A stretch of 64,000 nucleotides of DNA from JAIQFL01 sp035501495 (GCA_035501495.1 DATJWB010000273.1:136541-200540), one strand, 5' to 3'; shown: positions 26,969 through 39,718, counted from the first letter of the stretch. The notes: generated by a model not told the origin, from the letters alone. Numbers and translations are program-made.

Positions 26969-27037
26969 GATGGCCTCGATTCTCTTCCTGAGATTGGCTC
27001 CCGTCACCCCCGACACGCAGCGCAATGGTGATTCCAG

Positions 27038-27817
27038 CTAAAGCTCGCAAATTTTGAGAATGCCTTCGGCGTATACTTGCGGCTTGCTGCCCATCAGCAG
27101 CACCTCCTCATCGCACGCAGCCTCCCGTTCCTCCATCAGGCGCGCTCCCAGCCACCACACCAGGGGATAGAACCAGAACAGAGCTTCCACACCCATGTGA
27201 ATGGCGGTAGCCAGATTGTCGCGCCGGCGTACGTGACACATTTCGTGTGCCACAATCGCTTCCAACTGGGCCGGCGTCAGGCGATCGGTGATACCAGTGG
27301 GCAGCAGCAGGACAGGCCGGCGAACGCCGAAAACCCCGGGCTCCGCGAATGCGGTTGAGGCCATCACGTTAATGCCGATGGGCAGAACTAGGGGCGACGC
27401 CGTGCGGAGCGCCAACCGAAGACCGCGCCACCGCCGCCACCAAGAGAAAACGAGTGTGGCGGACCCAATCGCCCACAGGACGTACAGAACAGTTGGAATC
27501 CAGCTCACCAGTAGACTTCCGGCCGCTACCCGTGACGTCGCGAGCGGGGCTGGCACGGCAAAAGGGCGGCTGGCCTCCTCGATTACATTCGATAGTGAGG
27601 GCGTAATCGCGGCTGACGTCTGCCATGCAAAACATCTACCTGCGTCCACCAGCAGGGAAAAGGGAATGAGAAACTTCACGGAGGCCGCGAGCCAAAGCCA
27701 GTACCGCGTTTGCGCTCGATTGTTCCGCAACGCAAGGGTCAGAAGGGCCGCGGCGGCCGCAAACAAGGTCGATTGCCACAAGTGGTTGGCCAAATACGGA
27801 AGCTGGCTCGGGATCAT
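27038..27817 (-). CDS. M56 (BlaR1/MecR1-like) membrane metallopeptidase, ended early by TAG
   Basis: 259 residues from ATG 27817, overlapping the BlaI-type gene by 4 bp (ATGA). Transmembrane helices occur near residues 5-25, 40-58 and 100-125. The zinc-peptidase motif HEMCHVRRRDN and the downstream MEEREAACDEEVLLM glutamates are intact. In relatives the segment after YAEGILKICE continues as F-Y-L; here the codons read CTT TAG CTG, so translation stops. In BlaR1-type systems the peptidase cleaves the partner repressor after a signal is sensed by the extracellular part. That sensor would be the TIGR03435 part, now separated. Confidence 0.88.
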   Translation of the reverse strand: MIPSQLPYLANHLWQSTLFAAAAALLTLALRNNRAQTRYWLWLAASVKFLIPFSLLVDAGRCFAWQTSAAITPSLSNVIEEASRPFAVPAPLATSRVAAGSLLVSWIPTVLYVLWAIGSATLVFSWWRRWRGLRLALRTASPLVLPIGINVMASTAFAEPGVFGVRRPVLLLPTGITDRLTPAQLEAIVAHEMCHVRRRDNLATAIHMGVEALFWFYPLVWWLGARLMEEREAACDEEVLLMGSKPQVYAEGILKICEL

Positions 27818-28200
27818 TGGCTCTTATCCTTTCTGGCGAGATCGCGCAGGGCCTTTTGGGCCTCACGCACCTCATCTCGCGTGAGCTTTCCGGAATCGAT
27901 CAGGTGCGTAACGATGGGAAGAGCCCGGCCGCCAAACAGGCCGACCAGTTCGTCGACCATTCGGTGTTGCACCGAGTTGCGGGAAATCAAGGGCTCAAAT
28001 ACATGGGCGTTGCTGATCTTCCTGGCCCGCCGCACAGCCTTTTTCCACTCCAGGCGATAAGCGACCGTCTGCACGGTTGTATACGCCGGCCTGTGTTTTT
28101 CGGGGAATGCTTCCTGCAACTCGCGAATGGAAGATGGCCCCTTGTTCCAGAGCGTCTCCATGATCCGGAGCTCCAGGCCGCTTAGTTTCGGCGAGGGCAT
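27814..28200 (-). CDS. BlaI/MecI/CopY family repressor
   Basis: A 128-residue protein with an N-terminal winged helix (LSGLELRIMETLWNKGPSSIRELQEAFPE, YTTVQTVAYRLEWK) and a helical dimerisation region. It is the first gene of the blaI-M56 unit. A perfect palindrome TACTACA-N6-TGTAGTA at 28214-28233 overlaps its own -10 box, so it should repress its own operon until the M56 peptidase cleaves it. If the peptidase is inactive through loss of its sensor half, the repressor may be permanently on. Confidence 0.92.
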   Translation of the reverse strand: MPSPKLSGLELRIMETLWNKGPSSIRELQEAFPEKHRPAYTTVQTVAYRLEWKKAVRRARKISNAHVFEPLISRNSVQHRMVDELVGLFGGRALPIVTHLIDSGKLTRDEVREAQKALRDLARKDKSQ

Positions 28201-28213
28201 AGCAGACCCGCTC

Positions 28214-28259
28214 TACTACATAATGCTGTAGTATACAAGCGACGCTCCCGGGCCCTCAA
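28214..28259 (-). promoter_or_regulatory. BlaI-type operator overlapping the blaI-M56 promoter
   Basis: TACTACA (28214-28220), TAATGC, TGTAGTA (28227-28233) is a perfect inverted repeat with the TACA/TGTA core of BlaI/MecI boxes. On the minus strand TTGAGG (28259-28254), an 18-nt spacer and TATACT (28235-28230) form the promoter, so bound repressor would block it. Confidence 0.8.
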
Positions 28260-28383
28260 CTTCAAGGTCTCTATTTGGACCGGGCAACGAGGGAAGCGGC
28301 CGCAACAAGCGGGTACACGATCTCCCAAATCCGCCCACGCCGGGGCGCCGTCAAGATCTTATAATCGAACCTGGGTTTCTGCC

Positions 28384-28980
28384 ATGCCGCCTGTCATCGA
28401 TCCAAACCTTCTGAAACTGGTCGATTCCACGCTAAAGACGCCGGCGATAGCATCTTCTCTGTCCCTGCATTTGCCTCAGCTGCGAATCAGCCTGGCAGAC
28501 ATTGTATTCGCGCCCGGGTCGAACCGCGTAATGATGTTGAGCTCGAAGGCCAAACAGATCGATCCAAAGCGGGAGATCGAGTTTGCCAACCTGATCTGCA
28601 ACTCAGAGAGCAGCCATATTCTATTGACCGGCATGACCGAGGCAATTGATGGGGTCGCGATTGAGCGAAAGCAGTTCGTGCAACTCAAGGACCGGACAGG
28701 CGCCGATTACAATGCCTCGAGGGCCATGCCCGTTGACGAGTTCATCAAGGTGTGGGGCAAGACTCGCGGATGGAACGGCATTGAGTTGTATGTCAGAACG
28801 CAAGCTCCCATCGCGGAAGTACGGACCCGTTGGTTTATGCGCGGTGTTCAGCCGGAAATCGACCCGAGACGGCACTTGGCCACAAGCCAGATCGTCCGCG
28901 TAGTCGCGTATGGGGCCGACGGCTCGACAGAGTTACCCTGCCAGACTGCCACGTGGACGGCGGCCGGTGGCCCTGTTTGA
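28384..28980 (+). CDS. hypothetical protein
   Basis: A 198-residue protein, soluble, no signal peptide, no recognised domain. It has mixed alpha/beta character (RISLADIVFAPGSNRVMMLSSKAKQID, SSHILLTGMTEAIDGVAIERKQFV). TATAAT at 28360-28365 would start transcription about 12 nt before ATG 28384; there is no Shine-Dalgarno sequence, so the mRNA may be nearly leaderless. Codon use resembles its neighbours. It stands alone between the blaI unit and a small conserved protein. I do not recognise a function. Confidence 0.5.
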   Translation: MPPVIDPNLLKLVDSTLKTPAIASSLSLHLPQLRISLADIVFAPGSNRVMMLSSKAKQIDPKREIEFANLICNSESSHILLTGMTEAIDGVAIERKQFVQLKDRTGADYNASRAMPVDEFIKVWGKTRGWNGIELYVRTQAPIAEVRTRWFMRGVQPEIDPRRHLATSQIVRVVAYGADGSTELPCQTATWTAAGGPV

Positions 28981-29017
28981 CAAGCCTACGCGCAAAGCGT
29001 GAAGCGCGGGTCCAAGG

Positions 29018-29248
29018 ATGAAAATACGCGTAGAGTGCTACGCCGGCTATAAAGCCGACGAACGGCCCGTTCGGTTCCACCTGGGCGACCGCGATTACTC
29101 TGTCGAAGATGTCCTGGACCAGTGGTATGGCATGGAGGACACCTATTTCAAAGTACGGGCGGATGATGGCGATGTTTACATTCTCCGGAAACACATCCCC
29201 ACGGACTGCTGGTATCTCGAGGCGTTTCGAAGAGAGATCCGAAGCTGA
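29018..29248 (+). CDS. small conserved cytoplasmic protein
   Basis: A 76-residue protein (KIRVECYAGYKADERPVRF, then DRDYSVEDVLDQWYGMEDTY, FKVRADDGDVYILRKH). It is compact, acidic and beta-rich, with AAGG just before ATG 29018. I recall similar small proteins in other acidobacterial and related genomes, but no function. There is no toxin or antitoxin partner beside it. The 207 bp after it hold no further gene, only the leader of the TonB receptor remnant. Confidence 0.6.
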   Translation: MKIRVECYAGYKADERPVRFHLGDRDYSVEDVLDQWYGMEDTYFKVRADDGDVYILRKHIPTDCWYLEAFRREIRS

Positions 29249-29455
29249 CCAGCGTTGGGCTCCGGGGATCTGCGCCGTGCCTCGTGCCGCTTGTAAGGTT
29301 AATTCGCCGGCCGCCCGACGGCGAGAAGAACTTCCACATTCGGGGGTCCAAGAACGCTGAATGGATGTATACAATTGCACCGGGAAGCCAATCTGACAGT
29401 CCAGGCTGAACGGAGGACTCATCGGACCGAGGGGATCGTGAGGGGAGAAGAAATC

Positions 29456-32400
29456 ATGAGATACCTCGTAAATGTGTCTAGCCTCTGTGCCGTAGTGTTG
29501 AGCGGCCCTTTCGGTCAGGGTGATCGCGGAACGATCACGGGAACCGTAACCGACCAGTCCGGGGCCGTCGTGGCGGGCGCCAAAGTGAGCGCGGAGAACG
29601 CTGCCACCCATAACCTGGTCGAGACCGTTTCGATCCCTACGGGGAATTTCACGTTGGCCCAATTGCCGGTCGGAACGTGGAACGTTGCCGTCGAGGCCCC
29701 GGGATTCAAGCGGTTTACATCGGTGAACAACACGATTGAAGTCGCGCAGACCACCCGCGTAGACGCCAAACTGGAAGTCGGCGCTAATTCCGAGACCATC
29801 GCCGTGCAAGCGGACGCAGTGGCCATCAGAACGGAAGGGGCCGACATCACGACCACGGTGGACAATCAGCTCTTTGTCGAGCTTCCCATTCAGTGGTCGA
29901 ATGGCTTTTGCGGAAACCAGGCAGTGCGAAACCCGCTTTCTGTGGCATAGATTCTGCCTGGCATGGGCGGCGGCACGAGTTACTTTAACTCGCTCGGACT
30001 AAACTAACCGGTGGCGGCGCCTCCATCAATGGAGCGCCAACCTCTACGTTCAAGGCACTGGTGGATGGACAGGACAGCACCCATCTGTACACGCCGTCGT
30101 TCTTCTTTTACCAGCAGCCATCAGTCGAAGCTCTGGAAGAAGTCAGTCTCTAGCCCGGGAACTATGCGGCGGAGTTCGGCCAAGCCCAGGGGGATCTATA
30201 ACTTCACGGCAAAGTCCGGCACCAACCAGTATCACGGAGGCCTTTTCTATCGTCTTACGAACGAGGACTTGAACGCCCACCAGCCCTACACGGGATCCCG
30301 CAGTCCCAGCCAGCAAAACAATTTCGGCGGCACCTTTGGTGGCCCTGTCTGGATTCCGCGTGTTTATAACGGTCACAATCAGACCTTCTTCTTCTTTTCA
30401 TTCGAAGGATTCCGCTCGGTTCTTCCGGTCCCTTCCTCGGGGACGTTCACCACGGTTCCGAATGCGAACGATATGGTCGGGAATTTCGCGGCGGACCTGG
30501 GTGCGCAGGTTACGTGCGGGGGTGGTCCTTGCAAAGACGCCTTGGGAAATGCCTTAGTTGCGGGTGAAATCTTCGATCCGAGGGCGCTTGCAGCGGACGG
30601 CTACACCAGGTTCCCGTTCCCGGGAAATATCATTCCGATGAGCCGGATGGATCCGGTCGCCCTGAAGATTCAGAGCTTTCTGCCAAGGCCGGCAAACAGT
30701 CTCCAGGCCAATAACTTTCAGTTATCGGGAACTACTCCCAGGCCTCAGAATCTCCCGTCCGTGAAGATTGATCAGAATGTTTCACCCAGTTTGAAGTTAT
30801 CCAACGTTCTATTCTTATGTGGGTGGGAGGGTCAGACCAGCACGGACGGCTTGCCCGTGAACATCACGACGGCCGGTTTCAATCACAGTTGGTCGAGCAC
30901 CGCGCGTGTGAACGTGGACGACACGATTCGGCCCTCCCTGCTGCTGCATGCAGGAGTGGGATATGTGAATACGCAGGTTACGAAGTTCCAGTTCCCCGAG
31001 GTAGGAAGCTTCGACCAGCAGACTCAGCTCGGATTGACGGGCGCCATCACCACGGGCTTTCCGCAAATTGGCGGTCTCGGCAATTTCTCCGCCAGCGGAG
31101 CGCCGATCGGGGGTATGAGTCTGAACGCCGGGGCGACTTACCATCAATCGGTGAACACCGGGGAGCCGACTGTCTCGGCGGCGCTCACCTGGGTGAAAGG
31201 AGTCGCACTCATTCAAATTCGGCGGCAGCGGTCAGACCCGCATGGAAGGGTTCAAAATATAAATCTGCCGTGGGACCACGTGTCGGCGCGGCGTATCAGC
31301 TCAACGCGAAGACGGTCATCCGGGCTGGATGGGGCTTTTTCTGTGGTGGTCCGGAGACCTTTGCCGGCGGCGCCCCGCAGACTCCCGCGGCGGGAAGGGG
31401 CTACGACACGATCACCTTTTCGGCAACATCTCCCGGTGCGTCGGCACTTCCCAATGGTCTCGAAGGCGGATTGCCGGCGAATACTGCCCTGTTCTCCTCC
31501 ATCCTGCATCTGCCTGGTGCGCTTTCCCACCCTCAATCCTGGCACAGGTCTCAGTAACCTGAACGCACCGATCTACTATGACGGCGCCCTCGGACGTCCG
31601 CCGCGCGTCAGCCAGTTCAATGTCGCCGTGCAGCGCGAAGTCATCAGCGGCATGACGCTGGAAGCAGCTTACGTAGGCAACCGGGGTGCATGGCTTCAGG
31701 CAAACTGAACCAGGTCAACTCGGTTACCCCGGCGATCCTGGCCGCGCATAACCTCAGCCTCTCCAATTCCGCGAACCTGACGCTCCTGAATTCGCAGATC
31801 GGTTCCGCGGCGCCTCAAAGCGGCAGGCTTTTCGCTGCCATTTGCCACCTTCCCGCCGACTTCGGCGCTGACCAATGCTCTGCGGCCCTTTCCCCAGTTC
31901 GGGAGCACCGCCCCCGACTGACCCGACTGGAGACTCCTGGTATGACTCCCTGCAGATGAAACTGAACGCCAGGCTCAGCCACAACATTACAGCGCTCGCG
32001 ACATACACGTGGCAAAGTCACTTAACCGCATCGCCAGCTTCGACAACTGGACGGCCTTCAACACGCAGAAGGCCCTCGACGTCAACGACATTCCGCAGGC
32101 GCTGTCGGTGAATGTCATCTACCAGACACCGCATTTGACCTCCGGCTTTCTGGGCAGAAACAAGATCGCGAAGCAAATCTTCAGCGATTGACAGGTGAGC
32201 GCGGTTCTGCGTTATCAGAGCGGCGCTCTGATCACGGCGCCGGTTTCAAACGACAACCTCGGAACGTACCTTGCAGGCGCCGTGACGCAGTACATGTCAC
32301 GGGTTCCTGGCCAGCCGCTTTACCTGGTGAATCCGAATGGTCCGATCGATCCGACTCAACAGCTTCTGCTCAACCCAGCCGCCTGGGCGGAATGCGGTCC

Positions 32401-32680
32401 CATCGCGACGTTTGGTTGCGGCGCGCCGCGATATGCCGACTTCCGCCAACGGCGTACGCCGCAGGAAGATATCGGGTTGGGCCGGCGATTCGTCCTGTCG
32501 GACGCGCATACCGCCCGGTTCTTTGAGATCCGAATGGAAATGTACAATCCGTTTAACCGGATCGTCGCTACGCACAACTCCAATAGTCAGCTTACCGGCG
32601 GGTTCGGATTCATGAACGTCAATACCATCGCCGCCGGCACAGCGCGGAATTTGTTGGTGGTGGCGAGAGTGGCATTCTGA
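29456..32680 (+). pseudogene. decayed Oar-like TonB-dependent receptor
   Basis: From ATG 29456 (GGGGAGAAG upstream) a signal-like segment and an intact carboxypeptidase-regulatory domain are read (RGTITGTVTDQSGAVVAGAK). The frame then stops at 29948 (TAG). The remaining plug and barrel homology is spread over all three frames: IYNFTAKSGTNQYHGGLFYR (about 30190), FFFFSFEGFRSV, GPRVGAAYQLNAKTVIRAGWG (about 31270), VQREVISGMTLEAAYVGNRG, and the C-terminal RRFVLSDAHTARFFEIRMEM to 32680. In-frame stops include 30151 and 30199. At least six frameshifts or stops make it a clear pseudogene of about 1070 codons. No copy of the sugar-regulon operator lies upstream. Confidence 0.93.
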
Positions 32681-32798
32681 GCTGATTCGTTCGACGCCGC
32701 AGGAAGAACTGGTCGCGAATGCTTCTGCCGGCGCCTTGCCGGGCCAAAAAAAAACAATTCCCGCTCCCCATGGTGGTAGAATTCTTGAAATCGCGCAT

Positions 32799-35354
32799 AT
32801 GGGGTATGAGGCCGGCAACCGTGTAGGTCCGTATGAAATCCTTTCCCTGGTTGGGAAAGGGGGCATGGGCGCCGTCTACCGGGCCAGGGACACGCGTCTC
32901 GGGCGGGAAGTCGCCATCAAGGTGCTCAGCGAACAGTTCTCCGAAAACGCGGAGCAGTTGCGGCGCTTCGAGCAGGAAGCCCGTTCCACCAGCGCGCTCA
33001 ATCACCCCAACATTGTGACGCTGTTCGACGTGGGCAGTGCCGACGGAAAGCTCTACATCGTCACGGAATTGCTGCACGGTGAGACTCTGCGCGAGGCTCT
33101 GGCCGGAGGGCCGCTGCCTGCGCGCCAGATCATCCCGACCGCGCAGAAGGTCGCCTCCAGCCTGGCCGCCGCTCACGCGCAGGGAATCGTTCACCGCGAT
33201 CTGAAACCCGAGAACATCTATCTCACCAAGGACGGCAACGTCAAGATCCTGGATTTCGGCGTTGCTAAACTGGATCCGGCGGCGCCGCAGGCCGTCGACA
33301 GCACTACGATGGTTTTGACGGAGCCCGGACATGCGGTGGGAACTCCAGCCTACATGTCCCCCGAGCAGATCCTGGGTGAACCGGTGGACGGCCGGTCCGA
33401 CATCTTCTCGTTCGGCCTGGTGTTGTATGAGATGTGCACCGCGCGGCGCGCTTTCCGGGCCGAGACTACGCCGGAATTGATGACGGCAATCCTCCGGCAG
33501 GACCCGCCCGCCGTTTCCGATACGAATCCGGATGTTCCCGAAGGCTTGGAAGCACTCGTCCGACGGTGCCTGGAAAAACGGCGTGAGGACCGGTTTCAAT
33601 CCGCGCGGGACATCTGCTTTGTGCTCGAAACCTTATCCCCTGTCACGGCGAGCCGCGCGCAGGTTCGAACTCCCAACGTTCTGCCGCGCCGGAGGATCAT
33701 CTGGGGATTGGCGGCACTCCCGCTGGCGGGTTCGTGGCTGGCCGCTGCTTACCTCGGGCGACTCACGGCTCGCAAAGTCCACGCCGAGTTTCGGCGAATT
33801 ACCTTCCGCCGGGGGTATGTCACATCGGCACGCTTTTCGCCGGATGGGCAGACGATCATCTACAGCGCGGCGTGGGACCAGGACCCGGTGCGGCTGTTTT
33901 CGGGGCGTCCCGATCGTCCGGAGTACCGGGCACTGGATTTGCCTTCGTCGTACATCCTGTCCATCTCCTCCAAGAGCGAAATGGCGATCCTTTCCGCCGA
34001 TCGTCCCCAGACGCCCATGGAACGCGCGGGAACTCTATCCATCGCGCCGTTGGCGGGCGGCGCTGCGCGCGAATTAATAAGGACGGTGCAATCGGCCGAT
34101 TGGAGCCCCAACGGCGATGAACTTGCGATTGTCCGGCCGCTGACTCCCCGGTACCGTCTGGAATATCCGGTCGGAAAAGTGCTGTATGAAACCGAAGGCA
34201 AGATAGCCGATCCGCGTGTCTCGCCGGACGGCCAGATGGTGGCCTTCATCGATCAGCCGCGAGCGGGGGATGACGCCGGCTTCGTAGCGGTGATTGACCG
34301 CACGGGCCGCCGCAGGAAGCTCTCGCGCGATTGGCGGAGCTGTCAAGGCCTCGCCTGGTCACCGAAAGGCAACGAGATTCTATTTACGGCCGCCGCCCAG
34401 ATTGGCGGGCGCCAGCTCTACGCAGTTTCCCTTGGAGGCGCTGAGCGGACCGCCGCCGCCGAAGCCGACCGCCTCTTTTTGCACGATGCGGCGCCTTCGG
34501 GCAAACTGCTGTTGACCCACGAACTCTATCGCTTCGGAATCCTCGGTTCCTCCGGGCCTGGCGATCCGGAGAGGGAACTGAGCTGGCTGGACGCAAGTAT
34601 GCTCGGCGGCGCCTCACGCGATGGTAAGACCCTGGTATTCAGCGAGGGCGGGACGGCGGCCGGCGGCGTGTCGATGGTCTACATGCGCACCGTCGATGGT
34701 GCGCCGCCGGTACAGTTAGGCGCCGGCCTTCTTCCCCAACTCTCGCCAGACCGGCAATGGGTGGCATGCCTGACGCCCGACCCCAAACAGCAGGTAAGAC
34801 TACTGCCAACCGGCGCCGGCGAGGCGCGAACCCTGCCACTTGGTGAAATCGAGCAGGTAGAGTTCGCGCTGTGGGCCGATCCGCAAAAGCTGCTGCTCAC
34901 TGGATACAAAGGCGACCAGGGCCGCATTTATCAGCAAGGGGTCGATGGCTCGCCACCGAAGCCCATGTCACCGCCGGACTTCAAGATCGCCAGCAACGTC
35001 CTGACACCGGACGGCCACTATGCCGTCGGCAGAACACGGGGCGAACAGTATCTGGTCTCGCTGGCCGGCGCGGAGCCCAGGAAGATAGCGGGGATCGGAA
35101 GGGGGGATGAGGTACTTGCCTTTAGCGACGATTCGCGAATTGCTTACGTGCAGGCGCTGGGTTCGCTGCCGGCGCGGGTAGACCAGGTGGAAGTGGCGAC
35201 CGGCCAGCGGTCGAAATGGCGAAGCTTCCAGCCATCGAGTTTGAGTGGCGTGACCGGTGTGGGCACGATTGTCCTGGCGCAGGATTTGAAGAGCTACACC
35301 TATAACTACGAGAGCATGATCTCCGATCTCTACACACTCGATGGCGCGATCTGA
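32799..35354 (+). CDS. transmembrane Ser/Thr protein kinase with beta-propeller sensor
   Basis: An 851-residue protein starting at ATG 32799; the upstream open codons include a run of nine A and are not homologous. The kinase domain at about 11-275 has a complete set of motifs: Gly loop (VGKGGMGAVY), VAIKVL Lys, HRDLKPEN, DFGVAK, GTPAYMSPEQ. A single membrane helix follows (IIWGLAALPLAGSWLAAAYL, about 302-322), then about 500 residues of TolB/WD40-like blades (ARFSPDGQTIIYSAAWD, DPRVSPDGQMVAFIDQPR, LAWSPKGNEILFTAA). This PknB-type architecture is common in acidobacteria. The propeller is presumably periplasmic and regulates the cytoplasmic kinase. It converges on lon with 21 bp between the stop codons. 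Confidence 0.93.
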   Translation: MGYEAGNRVGPYEILSLVGKGGMGAVYRARDTRLGREVAIKVLSEQFSENAEQLRRFEQEARSTSALNHPNIVTLFDVGSADGKLYIVTELLHGETLREALAGGPLPARQIIPTAQKVASSLAAAHAQGIVHRDLKPENIYLTKDGNVKILDFGVAKLDPAAPQAVDSTTMVLTEPGHAVGTPAYMSPEQILGEPVDGRSDIFSFGLVLYEMCTARRAFRAETTPELMTAILRQDPPAVSDTNPDVPEGLEALVRRCLEKRREDRFQSARDICFVLETLSPVTASRAQVRTPNVLPRRRIIWGLAALPLAGSWLAAAYLGRLTARKVHAEFRRITFRRGYVTSARFSPDGQTIIYSAAWDQDPVRLFSGRPDRPEYRALDLPSSYILSISSKSEMAILSADRPQTPMERAGTLSIAPLAGGAARELIRTVQSADWSPNGDELAIVRPLTPRYRLEYPVGKVLYETEGKIADPRVSPDGQMVAFIDQPRAGDDAGFVAVIDRTGRRRKLSRDWRSCQGLAWSPKGNEILFTAAAQIGGRQLYAVSLGGAERTAAAEADRLFLHDAAPSGKLLLTHELYRFGILGSSGPGDPERELSWLDASMLGGASRDGKTLVFSEGGTAAGGVSMVYMRTVDGAPPVQLGAGLLPQLSPDRQWVACLTPDPKQQVRLLPTGAGEARTLPLGEIEQVEFALWADPQKLLLTGYKGDQGRIYQQGVDGSPPKPMSPPDFKIASNVLTPDGHYAVGRTRGEQYLVSLAGAEPRKIAGIGRGDEVLAFSDDSRIAYVQALGSLPARVDQVEVATGQRSKWRSFQPSSLSGVTGVGTIVLAQDLKSYTYNYESMISDLYTLDGAI

Positions 35355-35375
35355 CACCCGCCTGCCGGTGGCGCA

Positions 35376-37787
<2,412 letters not shown>

Positions 37788-37933
37788 GGTAGCTACACCC
37801 AGTGTAAGCCCCAGGACCTTAGCAATCGACTCTTGGGTCCAGATGGGACGAAAGAATTGGGTTCCACGACGGCTTTCCCCTGCCTCCCGTCCAATCTGAA
37901 GGAAAGTCGCGACCAAGCCTCCGAACCCAACAA

Positions 37934-38214
37934 AGGCAGATCATGCACCCAGTCGTCCTTGCTGACCCCACCCGGGTAAATCAGATGCGCCAGGTTGTCT
38001 TTTGTGTAAGCGAGGACGAAATTGGCGTGCGCCATTCCGTAATTCCCATTGGCCGGACCCGTCTTTTTCGCCACGGGGACGCCGGCTCGGCTCCGAACGT
38101 GACGGTATGGTTGAGTGACGGGTCCCGGTTCGTCCACTCCACGGTATCGCCAACCCGGACGACAATCTGGCTTTGTAGAAAGCGCTGGAGCGATGCTGTG
38201 CTGCTTGCTCCCCC
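37934..38214 (-). pseudogene. cupredoxin-like fragment
   Basis: On the minus strand, SQIVVRVGDTVEWTNRDP and then HTVTFGAEPA resemble the first copper-ligand strand of plastocyanin-type proteins. Near 38083 the homology shifts frame to KKTGPANGNYGMAHANFVL and ends near 37934 without the expected C-terminal Cys/His/Met ligands. There is no start region. It is a remnant, and its assignment is tentative. Confidence 0.4.
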
Positions 38215-38244
38215 TAGCCCGCATTTCTCGAGAATTCCGCTAGA

Positions 38245-38928
38245 GAAGCCGGTCTGCAGAAATTCTATCGGCCAGCTTGGAAATGGCTCGAGAACATCCA
38301 GTTCCCGTCCGGTTCCGGTGCGAGGACTGAGCCATATCGTTTCGGTCGCGAGCGGATTCGAATATGGCCTCGCGGTCAGGGACGATGGGACGGCATGGGG
38401 TTGGGGAGCGATTTTGCGGGTCAATGTAGCCATGGCAGGGGGCGGTGCTCATAGTCTGGCCATCGATTCCGATGGCTCGGTCTGGGGCTGGGGAAATAAC
38501 TCCGACGGGCAGGTCGGCTGCGATGACCCGGATACCGCCATGCCGGCGCGGGTTATCGGGATCGATCACGCGGTGGCAGTCGCCGCCGGTGGTGCGCACA
38601 GCCTGGCGCGGAAATCGGATGGCACCGTCTGGGGATGGGGTGCCAACGGCGAAGGGGATTGGGATCCAACAGCGCGCCCAGCGTCCCGGTTCTCATCTCG
38701 AGCCTGAGCAGTGTGGTGGCGATTTCGGCCTCTGGCCGTACCAAAGTGGGGCATAACCTGGCATTGAAATCCGACGGCACGGTGTGGGCGTGGGGGTCGA
38801 ACTTCTGGTCGGAACCGGGCTCAAACGGCCAAGCCAACAGCAATGTGGCGCTTCCGGTCCCAGGAATCCGAGGGGCCATTGCGCTTAGCGCGGGCGGCGA
38901 CCACAATGTCGTGCTGTTGCCACACTAA
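38245..38928 (+). pseudogene. RCC1-repeat protein remnant
   Basis: Four or five RCC1 (ATS1-type) beta-propeller blades are visible: IGQLGNGSRTSSSRPVPV, DGTAWGWG, DGSVWGWGNNSDGQVG, DGTVWGWGANGEG; after a frameshift near 38690, LALKSDGTVWAWGSN and ALSAGGDHNVVLLPH. A complete protein would start with a secretion signal and have seven or more blades. The 5' end is lost into the cupredoxin-like remnant on the opposite strand. It is non-functional. Confidence 0.75.
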
Positions 38929-39008
38929 CCGGGGCGAGGCAAGCGACCCTGGAATCCCGTAACTTTCCGCCGGCATCCAATCGAAGTACAATTGTGGAGT
39001 ATTGCTAC

Positions 39009-39680
39009 ATGATGAAAAACCGAATCTCCTCCCGTTTCCGCCTGGCGATCGCCTCGCTGGCTCTGCCCTTGGGAGCGCTGCACCTGACGGCGGCGGGCTT
39101 CCCCGTCCCGGCTGTGGATTCTGCGCCGGTCGCAGGCAAGCAAACCGCCACGGCTGTCCTCGCCGGCGGATGCTTCTGGGGCGTGGAAGCCGTTTTCGAG
39201 CGCCTCAAGGGTGTCTCGAATGTGGTTTCCGGGTTCGCCGGAGGCTCCAAAATCACCGCGCATTACGAAATCGTCAGTACCGGCGAGACCGGGCACGCCG
39301 AGTCGGTGGAGATCACCTACGACCCGTCGCAAATCACCTATGGCAAGCTGCTGCAGGTGTTCTTCTCGGTAGCGCACGACCCGACGACCTTAAACCGCCA
39401 GGGGCCGGATCGGGGCACTCAATACCGGTCGGCCATTTTCTATTCCAGCGATGAGCAGAAGAGCATCGCAGAGGCCTACATCAAGCAGTTGAACGAAGCC
39501 AAGGTGTTCTCTCATCCCATTGTGACGCAAGTAGTTCCGCTCAAGGGGTTCTACGCCGCGGAAGCTTATCACCAGCACTTCATCGATCGTAACCCGGACT
39601 ATCCGTACGTGGTCTACAACGACCTGCCCAAGCTGAGGGAGTTGCAAAAGCAATTTCCGGACTGGGTCGCGCGCCAGTAG
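39009..39680 (+). CDS. msrA: peptide methionine-S-sulfoxide reductase with signal peptide
   Basis: 223 residues from ATG 39009 (a second ATG follows at 39012). An export signal (RLAIASLALPLGALHLTAAG) precedes the MsrA domain with the catalytic GGCFWGVEAVFERLKGV, GHAESVEITYDP and the QGPDRGTQYRSAIFY motif. The enzyme reduces Met-(S)-sulfoxide in exported proteins. The C-terminus lacks the usual extra resolving cysteines (it ends LQKQFPDWVARQ), so an external thiol may recycle it. A small redox-type ORF with a possible selenocysteine starts 38 bp downstream on the same strand, which makes a functional pair conceivable. Confidence 0.95.
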   Translation: MMKNRISSRFRLAIASLALPLGALHLTAAGFPVPAVDSAPVAGKQTATAVLAGGCFWGVEAVFERLKGVSNVVSGFAGGSKITAHYEIVSTGETGHAESVEITYDPSQITYGKLLQVFFSVAHDPTTLNRQGPDRGTQYRSAIFYSSDEQKSIAEAYIKQLNEAKVFSHPIVTQVVPLKGFYAAEAYHQHFIDRNPDYPYVVYNDLPKLRELQKQFPDWVARQ

Positions 39681-39718
39681 CCCCGCGCCGCGAAACCTGC
39701 GACAATTTAAGAGGCCCT

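Noticed and set aside
29456..32680. TonB receptor region as several small separate genes
   Set aside because: The pieces are collinear parts of one receptor in three frames with internal stops, so it is one pseudogene.
32744..32754. Run of nine A before the Ser/Thr kinase as a frameshift site of the gene
   Set aside because: It lies upstream of the homologous start at 32799, so it does not affect the protein.
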